Below, in pieces: positions 49,501 to 60,400 of a DNA stretch of 64,000 nt (its first letter is position 1; the number at the start of each line of letters is the position of its first letter). The stretch covers positions 754,577 to 818,576 of the forward strand of contig NMRA01000093.1 in the NCBI GenBank assembly GCA_002633005.1, given 5' to 3'. This stretch comes from Phoronis australis. Lineage: Eukaryota; Phoronida; Phoronidae. A program made the translations under genes and the position numbers. Below the pieces are notes generated by a model. The model had not been told where the DNA came from, did not search any database, and worked only from the letters and a program-made list of their open reading frames with translations.

Positions 49501-50984
49501 TGATCAAGGTTCCCACTTTTTTCACTCACTTAAATAATTATGCAAAACATCAAATATGCCTTAGTGAAATCCAACATCCACGATAACTTAAAATACCATA
49601 ACTTTGAAGACAATTTGGTCAATATAACAAGCACAAATTTCCGAATTCTGCCAAGTAACATGGAATTTCTCTCACAGGATGCCATTTTGCAAAATAACTT
49701 TTAAGGAATTAGGGGTTCTCTAGTAGGCCACTTGAGGCGTTTAGTTCTGTCAAATTTTCAAATGTTGGTTCACTTATATCAGCCTACATCAGAGACTTAT
49801 TGAAGGTAGTTGAAACAAAAAAGTGGGGGAGGTATTCGTCCTGAATCTGTTGTCCTGCACTTGTAATTTGCTTTAACAGGCTTCATTTGAGGTGTGCACA
49901 GAATAGACGGAAGTTGATGGAAAACTAAGCATTTTATAGAAAAATTCACAAGTAGCTAGACTTGAACCTGTAATCCTCAACGTGCCAGTCAAGTATCAAA
50001 ACTGTAGGGCCAAGAGACAATTTGTAAGTGATTTAAAGAGGTTTCATTTGACTGTGTTTCACTAAGAATCAGGAATTCAAAACACTCTTCTCAATCTCAC
50101 GTGGTACTGCTTCATGGGAGTGGGGAATTGAGAGTTGAGTAAGGCTCCTTCTAATTTTTTAGTCTAGTGCCGTGTAGTGCGTATCTCTCCATGTTGTGTC
50201 TCTCACCATTGTTAGGCACCAATTTAAAAAAAATCCACCAGTAAGTTTTAATTGGACTTTGACAAGGTGAAAACTCTTTACTTTCTTATGACATCAATAC
50301 AACAGACTACGGGTGGCACAGAGCCTCAGGAGAAACAATCAGATTGAGATGAATGACATGTTCGATCAGACCAAACTTGTTCTCAAAATCAGAAACAAGA
50401 GACCATGTTTCTTTTGGATATCACAAAGATGGAATGGATGACTTCAACAAGTCGGACTTGAAGTTGAAGACTGATGACGTGACAGAAATTTAGATCAAAC
50501 TCACTATCAGTAACAGCTGCATATTGCCGTCCTTGAGTTAGAGAAGCAGGCAATCACTGAATAAGACTAACAACAGGCCCCGACTTAGAGAACCAAGCAC
50601 ACATGCATTGGACAACGGATTCGTTATCCAGTGGCTGAAACTGGTTCGATGACCAGCACCATATCACATCCACAGACACGTTAAATATTGTTACGAGACA
50701 AGTATGTCACCTTAGTATACAACTGCAGTGGAAGTCAAACATTATTAATGAATGGCCGAGTAGTCGAGACAGTTGAGAAACTTGAGAAAGACAAGTCAAA
50801 GATAAGTCAATCTAAGTTCATTGAGATGGGTTGCAGCGAAGTGTTGATTTTTAACGCAAAGTTGCTGGTTATGAAATCATATATCTCTAGCAAACCACAT
50901 GGCAATGGATTAGACACATCGAAAATTCAAGGAAAGTCAGAAAAATTCCCACACAATCCAGCAACTCACCTTCTCATCCGCCAT
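24527..50984 (-). CDS. XPO7: Exportin-7 (RanBP16-type nuclear transport receptor), complete, 25 exons
   Basis: Importin-beta superfamily receptor that binds RanGTP and carries cargo through nuclear pores. Exons in transcript order: 50984-50970, 49095-48949, 48108-48015, 46027-45861, 45276-45208, 43245-43096 (second copy 42227-42078), 41576-41450, 39975-39782, 39214-39068, 38686-38514, 38073-37880, 37489-37384, 36855-36720, 35410-35337, 34844-34700, 32950-32794, 32433-32363, 30953-30757, 30189-30052, 29587-29428, 28165-28027, 27184-27027, 25892-25794, 25282-25155, 24629-24527. Phases all agree: 3288 nt, 1095 residues plus TAG; human is 1087. The importin-beta N-terminal region is visible ([29 protein letters not shown]). 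Other signatures are [74 protein letters not shown] and a terminal DMMS. Exon 1 encodes only MADEK, with a strong start context (A at -3, G at +4). Intron 19 is U12-type; all others are GT-AG. Confidence 0.96.
25038..25075. repeat. 19-bp direct repeat, two copies, XPO7 intron 24
   Basis: TGAGACTCCACAGGTCACC occurs twice in perfect tandem. Confidence 0.8.
25930..26460. repeat. Nested palindromic segment in XPO7 intron 22
   Basis: CCGAAGTTTTGGT near 26304 faces ACCAAAACTTCGG near 26405 as inverted arms. AAGCGAAGTTTCGCTT, itself nearly palindromic, occurs twice (about 26354 and 26423). CCGAAGCTTCGG occurs near 25960, and TTTCCCACTT recurs near 25986 and 26397. This looks like a foldback or MITE-like element with several interleaved hairpins. 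Its ends are not defined. Confidence 0.5.
28481..28594. repeat. (GT)n microsatellite interrupted by an 18-n gap
   Basis: A GT dinucleotide run is broken by n at 28515-28532 and followed by variant GTGC and GTCT units. It lies in XPO7 intron 20. The true length is unknown. Confidence 0.9.
29588..30051 (-). other. U12-type AT-AC intron (XPO7 intron 19)
   Basis: No GT-AG pair joins exons 19 and 20 in frame. The minus strand shows ATATCCTTT directly after the exon 19 end at 30052, a perfect U12 donor. It shows TTCCTTAAC at 29605-29597, a perfect U12 branch site, and CAC immediately before exon 20 at 29587. Joining at AA|A restores [11 protein letters not shown], matching human exportin-7 (ALKLKGISICF). 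The branch site lies about 10 nt from the acceptor, in the normal U12 range. The intron is 464 nt. Confidence 0.93.
31940..32200. repeat. Dispersed repeat with tRNA-like head, XPO7 intron 17
   Basis: The minus strand reads GGTAGAGCATTTGGCTGCC followed by GTTCGAATCC, resembling tRNA boxes A and B. It lacks a full cloverleaf, so I do not call a tRNA gene. The adjoining GTCACCAGC and CTGACAATTTGTAATAAAAT segments match the copy at 6640-6960. Confidence 0.45.
35033..35120. repeat. Dispersed repeat copy (XPO7 intron 14)
   Basis: TTTTTGTGAGATTACAAA, GGGGTTATAAA and ATTTCAATTT in the same order as at 37099-37173. The family is not identified. Confidence 0.45.
35960..36640. repeat. Diverged tandem array, unit about 150 bp, XPO7 intron 13
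   Basis: The motif TTCTCTAR followed by an ATCCAGAAATG-like string and a C-rich CCCCAAAAGTAC-like string recurs from about 35960, 36098, 36404 and 36570. Spacings of 138, 306 and 166 fit a unit of about 150 bp with one unit too diverged to see. The sequence is non-coding. Confidence 0.5.
37099..37173. repeat. Dispersed repeat copy (XPO7 intron 12)
   Basis: Second copy of the repeat at 35033-35120, same orientation, with several substitutions and a short insertion. Confidence 0.45.
40115..40900. repeat. Diverged array of the CCACTAGGGGGCG family, XPO7 intron 7
   Basis: Units contain a core such as AATGGCCACTAGGGGGCG (near 40633) or AATTGCCAGTAGAGGACAC (near 40767). These alternate with a segment like ATTTCATCAAAAGCCATCAA and AGATCCATCAAGGAGCT. 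It is the same family as 46600-47760 but older. Confidence 0.55.
41967..42983. repeat. Left copy of block containing XPO7 exon 6
   Basis: This 1017-base block holds exon 6 at 42078-42227 (minus strand). It recurs at 42985-43963 across a single n. The exon copies differ by one synonymous change in a Leu codon (CTG/CTC). The left copy has about 36 extra bases near 42885-42930. It begins at GTACTCAACC and stops at CACTAAAGT beside the n. Confidence 0.88.
42984..42984. other. Single-base assembly gap (n)
   Basis: One n lies exactly between the two exon 6 blocks, the same architecture as at 10005. Confidence 0.85.
42985..43963. repeat. Right copy of block containing XPO7 exon 6 (probable alternative haplotype)
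   Basis: This 979-base partner of 41967-42983 has exon 6 at 43096-43245. The exon is 150 nt in phase 0/0, so a gene predictor including both copies would add a false 50-residue repeat without breaking the frame. XPO7 family members have this segment ([13 protein letters not shown]) once. Confidence 0.88.
46600..47760. repeat. Tandem array of the CCACTAGGGGGCG family, XPO7 intron 3
   Basis: At least eight units carry AATKGCCACTAGNNGGC-type cores (near 46603, 46720, 46825, 46973, 47113, 47238, 47384 and 47529), spaced about 105-150 bp. Each is followed by an ATCCxxxxGAAA string and a segment describing ATCCATTAAGGACTTTTGA-like sequence. Two units at 46703-46807 and 46808-46912 are identical over 105 bp, so the array has amplified or converted recently. 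Confidence 0.7.
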
Positions 50985-51015
50985 GTTTTGTACTTTTCTG
51001 GAAATACTGTTATAA

Positions 51016-51024
51016 CGCATGCGC
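51016..51024 (-). promoter_or_regulatory. NRF-1-like site upstream of XPO7
   Basis: CGCATGCGC on the plus strand reads GCGCATGCG on the minus strand, close to the NRF-1 consensus. It lies 32 bases upstream of the XPO7 ATG. Such sites are common in housekeeping promoters. No TATA box is evident. Confidence 0.4.
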
Positions 51025-51639
51025 TCAACAAATAAGCACCTGGATTTAGTTCTTGTGTTCTCCGTTAGGTGGTACAGTACGCATCCAGCCTCGATACGAT
51101 GCGATACATTTATTTCTAACACAGAGCGTACAACTTATAGTAACAATATTTGGAAAAGGAGGTCATAGAAGTGTAAAAAAACACTTATTCTGAGATAATC
51201 CCCTAACCATCTACAATACAAAACATGGGATATAGAAACTGTACTTAATTTTAACAACTAACTACAATTACATTTAGAAAAATCAAAGAAGTGTATATAT
51301 TTTATATCCATCTAATACTAAATATTACAGCTAAGTTACCACGACTAATATACCATTACTTTAAAAAGAGACATAAATACTTTTAAAAACAATATGACTA
51401 GAAAGTTAACTGAATAGATAATATGCTTGCATATGCTTAAAAATAATAAGGGAATAATAATGAATAAATATTAACTATTAATAAGGAAAGGATAGGTTAT
51501 ACACTAATCACGCTTATTACAGAACTTTGAAAATAACATCTCTACAACTACCGTATACGTGAAGCATAATTTCAGAAGTTATAATAATGTAATATAGGGC
51601 TTCTTCACTACGACAATAGAGAAATGCCATACCAGGCAA

Positions 51640-52880
51640 CAATTGTATTTTTATAGCGTTTTTGAAAATGGTTTGGCTATGAGAACAATCCAGAGTTTAG
51701 GTCCTCTGATGGCAAAGGCCAAATACTTAAGGTCAGTTCTACATCGCAATATACTGAAGTTGTGTAAATTTATTTCAGATCTTCGTTGACCTATAGTACA
51801 TTCAGTCGACATTAATTGTAAATTTCGAGGAAGGGTTTTTGTTTGGCTTGATACCTTTTTATTACTGTGAACTAATGTACTAAATCAATCAATTTTAAGG
51901 TTCGGAACCTGTGAAATAAAGAAGTTGTGTGTGCCTAAAAAGTTTTTTTCGCAACTATTCTTAGGGCTCTTTTTTGCAATAGAAATAACGCATTAAGTGT
52001 TTTGAGGTGTGCACTCCCCAGCACTCAACAGCAGTAAGACAAGTATGTGTTATATAAAGCAAACAACGCATCAAATGTTAGAAAGTCTTTTACTTTCGAT
52101 AAGATGGCGATATTTTTTGAGAAATATGATATGAGCCTTCTAATTTAATTTATCATGTAGTATGGCACCAATTTGATTAACTACATGACGTACTGCATCT
52201 TTATTGGAAATTATCATATGATTTATTTTCTGTGAATTCAGGGACAGTTTGTTAGCTTCGAACCATTCATTAATGATATTTAAATCAAAATTCAGGGTGT
52301 CGCACAGGACAAGTTCGTTTTTTGGCTGAAGAGTATGTTGGTGTCATCGGCAAAAATGACATTTTAGCAAACTTACTTATATTGCTAACATAATTTATGT
52401 ATAAAGAAAAAGAATTGAACCTAAAACTGACCCTTGTGGAACAGCACCGTTTCTCACTTCACTCAATTCAGAATCAAATATTATTAAATATCACAATTTT
52501 TTTCTATTAGTAAGATACTTTTCAATCCATTCGTATGCTAAACCTCTGATCTCCACGTTTCTTGTTTTTTAAGTAATATCACATGATTAATGGCATCAAA
52601 TGCTTTTTAAGTCGATAAAGACATCCAAAAATATTCACAATTATGAATGCAGTTGTAATATTTTCAATTAAGTCTAGAAATGCCGTAGAAGCCGAATGAT
52701 TATACCCAAAGCCATACTTGGCATTACTCAAAAGTTTGTGTTTAGTGACGAATGAAAGAAGGCGATTATAAAGTAGTTTTTCTACGATTTTCGAGAATTG
52801 TGGTAATAAAGACACTGGTCTATAACTTGAGAAATCATCCCTCCTGCTACTTTTAAATAATGAGATCACCTTAGCCACTT
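51640..52880 (-). mobile_element. 5'-truncated, frameshifted LINE reverse transcriptase remnant
   Basis: The minus strand encodes KVISLFKSSRRDDFSSYRPV then SLLPQFSKIVEKLLYNRL. After a small frameshift it encodes AFDAINH (RT motif A region), then GAVPQGSVLGSILF (motif B), and FADDTN (catalytic FADD box). Further on come LQKRALRIVAKKTF and LKLIDLVH, typical of the C-terminal part of Jockey/CR1-like non-LTR elements. Stops and frameshifts show it is dead. It starts within RT, with no endonuclease, consistent with 5' truncation on insertion. Confidence 0.8.
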
Positions 52881-54038
52881 AAAGCAAATCTGAAAAGAAC
52901 GCAACACCGGTCACCTACGCTGCTTTACGTTTGTAGTCGGTTTAGTTACCACATTCATTGGACTGGTGGCGCTCATTCTTGAAAAGATTTTTAAAAAGCC
53001 TTAGCAAGACTTTCTTCAGAAATGCTAGCAAGATTTTAGGAAAATCTTGGCACGACTTTTATAAAATTGTGGGAGAATTTTAGAAAACTTTTGCGAGGCG
53101 TTAAGCAAATCATGACAGGTTTTCATAAATATTGGCATGGTTTTCAAAAATAGTGTCGAATTCCTCGTGGTATCGAAGTGAAAATTCTGTCTTGCTTTTT
53201 GCCGCTTTGGCATTTCACAGAAAGTGGGTTAGTAGACCTTATATGTCTGTTACATTTGTCGGCTTATTGGCTATTTTAAGAACCAAATCTTTTGCCAATC
53301 AAGGTTGGATAGCGCTGCACGTATTGTTTTGGATGACAACGTAACACGTGACGAAAACAATTGTGATGCTTCCGTAGTTACTGCGACGTAAGTTTTTTCA
53401 CCTACAGTAACATTATTATTATAAATATTTTATTATTTTTTAGTGACTCTTGGCATTATTTGGCAATTGTGGAATGCTGTACCTAACAGCTGGAGCAGTT
53501 TCGCCAAATTCCAGAGTGAGATTATCAGGGAGGCAAAAATGATGTTGCACTGCCCTCATGCAGACAGTGTACACGTAAGTCAGTAGTTTGAGCTTCTGAC
53601 CAACGTATGAGAAATCTCGATTCAAACTCTGGCGCAACTGTCAGACAAAAGTGGCAAGAGCACAAAAGTGCACCTTACCCTTTTGATCTCGGTCTCAGTT
53701 GTGTGTAGATGCAAAGAAGTGCACGAGAACATAGGTATAATGAAAGATCAATTTCCGAGGATGTACCTACGAGCTGTGCCTCAAACAATTGATATAAAGT
53801 GAAACAGAGCATTAAAGAAGATGTTAGCCCTCTTAAAAATATACCAATTAACTTACTAGATCATTAAAATCTTATTGTATCAAAATTTAAACTAACTGAT
53901 GACTCTATAACTCAGACGGCCGAAGAAGTTCACAGTTCATCGCTAGTGAACTTCTCCATAGTTATTAGCTGCAGACCCGGTGTGCGTTCAGTAGACGCTA
54001 GGACCTACGTTAGGACCTAGCTAAAACCTAGTCAAAGT
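52881..54038. other. Intergenic stretch between LINE remnant and ferlin promoter region
   Basis: No coding exon is recognised. Around 53000-53150 there is a degenerate repetition of short GCAAGATTTTAGGAAAATCTT-like strings that may be an old tandem repeat. Otherwise I see nothing. Confidence 0.4.
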
Positions 54039-54087
54039 CACGTGTTCTCATTTAAAAAGCACGGCAATATCTCACGTAATCTCGCGA
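54039..54087 (+). promoter_or_regulatory. Candidate ferlin promoter elements (CACGTG, TCTCGCGA)
   Basis: A CACGTG E-box at 54039-54044 and the octamer TCTCGCGA at 54080-54087 lie about 330-370 bases upstream of the ferlin ATG. TCTCGCGA is a known core-promoter motif in animals. The transcription start is not visible from sequence. Confidence 0.3.
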
Positions 54088-54140
54088 AGTCTTGCTTTTT
54101 AGCGAGGTACTAGCGTTACTGAACGGGAGGCCGGCAACAT

Positions 54141-54360
54141 CTACTAAGTCCTGACAACGACACAGCTAAGACCTGACAACCACTGCTGAGACCTGGCTAC
54201 CACTGCTGCGACCTGGTAACCACTGCTGAGACCTGGCAACCACTACTGTGACCTAGCAACCACTACTTAGAACTGGCAACCACTGCTAAGAACTGGTTAC
54301 TACTGCTAAGACCAGGCTACCACTAGTAAGACTTGACAACCTCTGCTAAGGCTTGGTGGA
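54141..54360 (+). repeat. 20-bp minisatellite, 11 units, just upstream of ferlin ATG
   Basis: Eleven strictly phased 20-bp units, for example CACTGCTGAGACCTGGCAAC at 54221-54240, end 52 bases before the start codon. It probably lies in the 5' UTR or core promoter. Confidence 0.85.
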
Positions 54361-54412
54361 CTGATCTCAATCGAGAAATGCTCAAGAAGTAAAAAAAGAC
54401 GATAGACTAACA

Positions 54413-57400
54413 ATGTCTCTATCAGTCACCGTAGTAAAAGCGGACCTCCCACAAGAGGGTGGTTACAGAAAAGTAGACTCCTTCTGTGAACTTAAGTTTC
54501 AAGGTAAGTAATGCATTGCTATGGGAAAGCAGTATACGTGTATGTTTTACTTTTCAAGACGCACTTCACTTTATTGTTTTTGATAGGACGCAAACAACGA
54601 ATGGGGTTCTCAATAGGTGGAAATGGGGTTCTCAATAGGTGCAAAAGCAAAAATCTAAGTACAAAAGTAGAACGATAATTACAATAACTGTCGACTTACT
54701 TAATATGAGTTACATTTACCGCATCCGTATGTCAAGCCCACAGATAGTCGAAAATCCGAATTTATATGGTGTGGAACTCAACCCAAAATTAAAAAAGTGC
54801 AATAATGTCATCTTTGGAATATGGAAGCTTACGAAACCAAGAAAGTCTCCTAGCCATTTAGATTAAAAGGCTAACGCCATCAGAAAACGACAACTGGAAG
54901 ATTTTTCAATTGTATTTGTTATGAAAATTTGGGGACAGTTCATTATTGCACATCCCTGTCAGTCATAGCTTGGCTCCACCTAAGACAGAGCCCTTCGGAT
55001 AAACTGAACAATTCTGTACATGAAAACGTGTCATTACTTGACTACCAGAGCAAATGCTCCCTTGAGAGATGTTTAAAACTCGATATAAATTAAAAGATAA
55101 TTCCATTTTGATGGCCAATTCAATTTTTGCAACCTTAAGTCCAATTATATATACAGGCACCAGCAATTCTAGGAAGTTTGGATATATCAATTTTCACTAT
55201 TTACCGTATCAAGAGAATATCTACTGCTTAGGCAAATAACATCGTTCTTAGGAATTATACAACTAAACTACGGAACCTGAAAATTGAGACTTCATTATCA
55301 TGAGAAGTGAAAGCCATATACAAGTTACGGTAACCCTTCCCCTTCCATTAGAAACCATTATAAGAATGTTAAAATGTCTTGTACATACGAGAATCTACAA
55401 AAATAAGACATTATCCAATGAAAATTATATCAACAATAACCAGTGTCCCTATGTCGGCTATGTACAAAACCTTAAGAATATGTTTTTGTGTCTGTTGTCC
55501 AACCATTTCGAATTCATCTTCAATTATTTTTGGATAATCATACTTGGAAAATGCGACTTTATCATTTACCACAGAACATCTAAGATAACTTATTATTAAC
55601 AGCATTATCAATGAACCACATTGTTATGTCATTATGCACTTAGTTTAGTTTCATATATGCGTTACAATTTACTTACGTTACAGACGCGCGCGTTCGCGAG
55701 TGTCCTATGCATTCTTACCCCTATCCCCCTGTCTTAACTGCTTTTAATTCTGTATTGTGTTTGTATTGGTTGCATTGTTTCTTCAAAATAAATAAAAGAT
55801 TTTAATAAAGAAAAAATCAATGAGTCCTGAGCTGCGTCCCGTAGACGCTATACGTTAGTTAGCACTTGTGGCAAAAAGTCTTCGCTTTTCGAACGGAAAC
55901 AGTGCATATAATCCTACGTTTCAACATTCCAAAGTCACCGACCAATATCACTTCAGTGGCCGCCATATTGTGGTGATCTATTGAATTACAATTTAGGAAG
56001 AAAGAAAAAGACTGAAATTAAAAAAGAAGTTGAGAACTACAATCCACATTGGGGAGAGGTAGGTTTAGTCTGAACTGATTTAGTTATTAACGGTCCTTAG
56101 ACAGCAATTCAGTCAACGAGATCGTTGCATGCACATGATACGATTCGTTCAAGGATGTAATACCCGTAGGCCTACGGTGTGCAGCTATCTGATTTGCACT
56201 TATATCTGTTTCGCGCTTACCGATATTCCATAGTAAAAAAAATCCATTTTGGAATCAAGGTTACTCCCGTTAGCCGTTGCACATTCCCATATTCAAGCAC
56301 TTATAAGAAAAAGTATTTATAAAACTCATTACTTGGAATGTAGGCGCCACTTAGGCCTAAATACATATACGCGCACATAGCAGCATGTTATTTCGGATGG
56401 AACGGAATTATACTTGACTCTGTATTATAGCTATTTAGTGACACGCACATCAATCTTTCAGGACTTAGTTTTCAATTTGAGCGGTGTGGCACTCTCACCA
56501 ACAGACGAGTTAAAAGTAAAGCTGTTTGACTGGGAACGAATTGGCCGTAACAAGTGAGCTATGCTTTTATTAAAAATTTAGAAAACTTCTTTTATGTGTG
56601 CTAGTTTCCGTATTTTGATTTGTTTTGGTACCATCACACTTTTGTTGAAGACATGTTGCATTAGACAGTAAAGTAAATCACTTTTTGTCATTTAAAGCCC
56701 GAGTATGGATACTTTGAAATGGTTTGATTAACGCTGACACAAATTTCTCAACATTTTCCTTGTCATGGCAGTAATAGGTCTTCCATCAGATCTCATATGC
56801 GATTACTAATACTTTGAGAGTCTTTTTTCTTAACACTACCCGTTCGGACTGTTTGGGAATAGAAATCTTTTATGATTATAGTGCGGGGAAAGACTTGGTA
56901 CACATGTCTTGAGAACTCGTTCACACTAGTGGCTGAAACGAATACATTTTTATCACTCTTACGAGTGTAATGCAATCGTCGCTGCGCAATGCACGCTTGG
57001 ATACTGGAGTCAGTGATAAAACACGCTCAGATAACAGATTTATAGCTTGCGTACTTGTAAATAGCGTTGTTGATGCTGCTTATTAGGTATTGTCTTCAGT
57101 CCTTTCGACTTTCATCCAATACGACCTCGAGTGCCTGGGTTCCGTCAGACGGACCCGTCCATATCAGGTCTCGCGACTGTCGTGTTGCCAAGCGTTACGA
57201 CCTCCAGTGCGTGGGCTCCCTCAGGTGGACTTTTCCATCAGGTCTTGCCGCCGTCATGTTGCCAGCTGTTACTTCTTTACCGCCGCATATAAGCTGAAAT
57301 TGATTCTTCCACTGCAGGACAAACAGATCTCTAAAAGTTCTTTCCGTGATGACGTTGTCAACCCCAAAATCTTCGACGCTCTCTACACAGGAATGATATG

Positions 57401-60400
57401 ACATTTCCACCCATTATCTGTATCAAGCCTTAGTACTTGAGTGTCTTTGCAAGTCCTCGTCTCCAAAGCGCTGTCAATTCTACTATGAACAATTATCTCA
57501 GCTTTTGTGACCATACGACTATATCTGGTGTCTTCGCTACATGTGTTGTAATTACTTCTCGTATTCCCACAGACATCTTCCAGTCCTCAGACTTGTGAAA
57601 CAAACTGAACAGTGGAATTACATATCTTCCGTTGGCTGGTCTTCTTTTTAGACCCCTTTCAGTATCCAGTATGCGTAAAAGAGACTTCGTTGTGCTTCCA
57701 CGTGGACGTGAACTTCGTTTTACACGCTCAAAATGTATGTTGCGCGATTCCACACTCACTGAAGATACCAAACGTGCCGTCTTCAATTTTCTACCACAAA
57801 TTCAAATCCATTGGCGTGGGAAGTATGCCGCAGAGTGTTCGGAGGGAGACATCTCCCATCTCAAACGGGTCTTCCAAGCTGTCGACATTAGTATATTCTG
57901 GAAGTATTTTTGAGAATCAACAGTTATACTTTCTCTGGTATGCCGTACGTCTTTATTTCCATGTCTCACAACAAGTGTGGCACAAATCTGTAAGCGTTTG
58001 CTAAGTTCAGTCATAAGATTGCTAAATCCTTAGCCTTGTTCTTGTCTTCTCTGATAAGCTCAGAAAGCACACTAATGTGTACCACGCAACCAGAATATCC
58101 AGGCATTCCGTCTCTCTGTCACCTCGGGGACTGCTGTACCTGCGCTCCCAGTTGCATACGTTGTCAGTTGTCAGGATACCATGCAGCAAATATCTCATCC
58201 TCTACTCTGAGAAACAAAACCGGTCGCAAGACTCCTATCTTCTTTGCTGGTGTTGTATTCGGTATGAAACAACTATTGGTCTTGTCCCATGCACTCGGGA
58301 GTGTTTCGGATTTCCAAATTATCCTCATCAGCGTCCACAGTCTTCTCTGTGGAAGAGGACGCTACTTGCAGACTCTATGAGACAACCCTAAAGGTTCTAG
58401 AGCTAAACCCATGACAGCTTTATCTCCCTAATTGCGAAGGCTGCCTCTGGTTGGTCTTCTCTGGTAGTCCAGCCCAGCGCTGGGTCGACATGCACCTTCT
58501 TCAGACGAGACTCCAGGGCCTCGAAATCGAAATCGAAACTGTTTTTTTTTGTAGATTTTCCGTCCTAGATCCACAGACATCTTCCGGTCATCAGACTTTT
58601 GGAATGAACCCGGCTATTGAATTACTACTGTGACAGAAACTTTATAATGTGTTAGGCAGCGTTGTTTGTGTGTTTTCTCTGTTCCAACGAAAACCCGTAT
58701 TTGTGAACATTGATGTTTTAAATAAAATAATCTTTCAATTAGAATCATATTTATATTGAACACGTCAAAGTGATAGTCATAACTTACAGAACGGATCCAT
58801 CCATTATCGCAAGAGTAATTTTACTGCCGGAGAATCAGCCGTAACAATTATAAGAAAAATACTTTTGTAGAATGTAAATTTATTCGTTTTGTAATTGTTA
58901 TCTTACCGGCTCGCATAGTATGCCTACGACCGGTAAGAATTAGAAAAATTTTGGGAGAAAATCAAAACACGTCTTATCTTGAAAAGAAATTCGGCTGAGA
59001 CTCCTCGTGAAAACCAAACGCCGCATCAAATGCGATACACTAAAAATAAACCAATAAGAATACGCCGCAAAGAAATGTTCATAAACGTCATACACCATTG
59101 TTGACATCAAGCTTAGGTAACAGCTGAAAACTTAAACAAAGTCCGAGTACTCCTGTTACACTACTATTCAGGTGGTCTTTTTCAGTTCTCCTTCATGTAT
59201 CCAGTTCAAAAGACCCTTTAGCACTTGGGTGTGCGTCCACGCGTACTTACCCCCAACTAATGTCGCTTTAAAGGCTAATCCACACGTAACAAAGTTCCAG
59301 GCTCATCTCAACTGGTGCACGTGTCGTCTGCAGCTACATTTCACAGACTGAAAATCCTGGACGTGGTTCTGAAATTTTGACTTTCTGCACATATCAGGTG
59401 TTTGGAAACATCTTCTTTCTTCAACAGGTGTCTCAAGCTGTCAATTCTCTTGGCTGCTTCTGTAAGGTGATTGCGACTGTATTACACTTGTTCACACGTT
59501 GCATTTTCGAGTGCTTTGCTCTTGTTCGTACCAATTTAATGTAACCTTCTCTGTTGAATGCTCGCGTGAATCCGATAGTCGCGAGAGAGCACGCTCAGAT
59601 TATGTTACAGTGGTGGAGTTCATAGCAACCCAACATGTTATTGTGAGAAAGGGTGCGTCTCACTCGCTCGTACGAGTGCTTCGCAATGGTCTCTGTACAA
59701 TGAAGGCGTGAATCCAAAAAATCGCTTGAGGGTTGAAAACATTTCTTTGCTGTTACCCGTGGCAGACCTTAGATTGTAATCTACCACGGATACCATCCCC
59801 AATGACTAGGACTGCAATGAAGGCGTTCCATCTGAATTTTCTTATTGAAAAAATGTCCTTTGACAGCAAACTAGAGAAATTTTGGGACTGATGTTATATG
59901 TAGTTGTTGTTGTTGTTGTTTTGTTGTTGTTGTTGTTTTTGTTATTGTCACGCGTATTATTTAAAGGCTGATAGGAGAATGTTATGTGCCTCTACGAGAT
60001 TTGCTTGGGCCCAACAACAACAAAGAGATCAACGCTAAGATGATGAAGAGAAAGTCATCTCAACCCGTGTCTGGGGTAAGTGCTTGTAGCCATTTGCAAG
60101 AATAATCCTCTAAAATAAATGTGTTTGAATACTGTACATTTTTATTATAAGAAACCCAACATTCAATGGGTGTCTCAAGTGAAGCAAGGGACCTTCCCCC
60201 AGAAATGCCCGGTGGGTCCCTCGTCACACGAATGAGTACGGACTCATACATCAATTATCGTTCAGTATATCAATTTGTTTTTGAGAAAAGTGAAAAGCAA
60301 TATTTTCTAAAGCAATTCTTGAGTCGCTGATAGTTTCTATGGTTTTCTATGTTTTTTTGAGCTTGGTGTAATCACGCTTATGTACCATACTTGAAAACAC

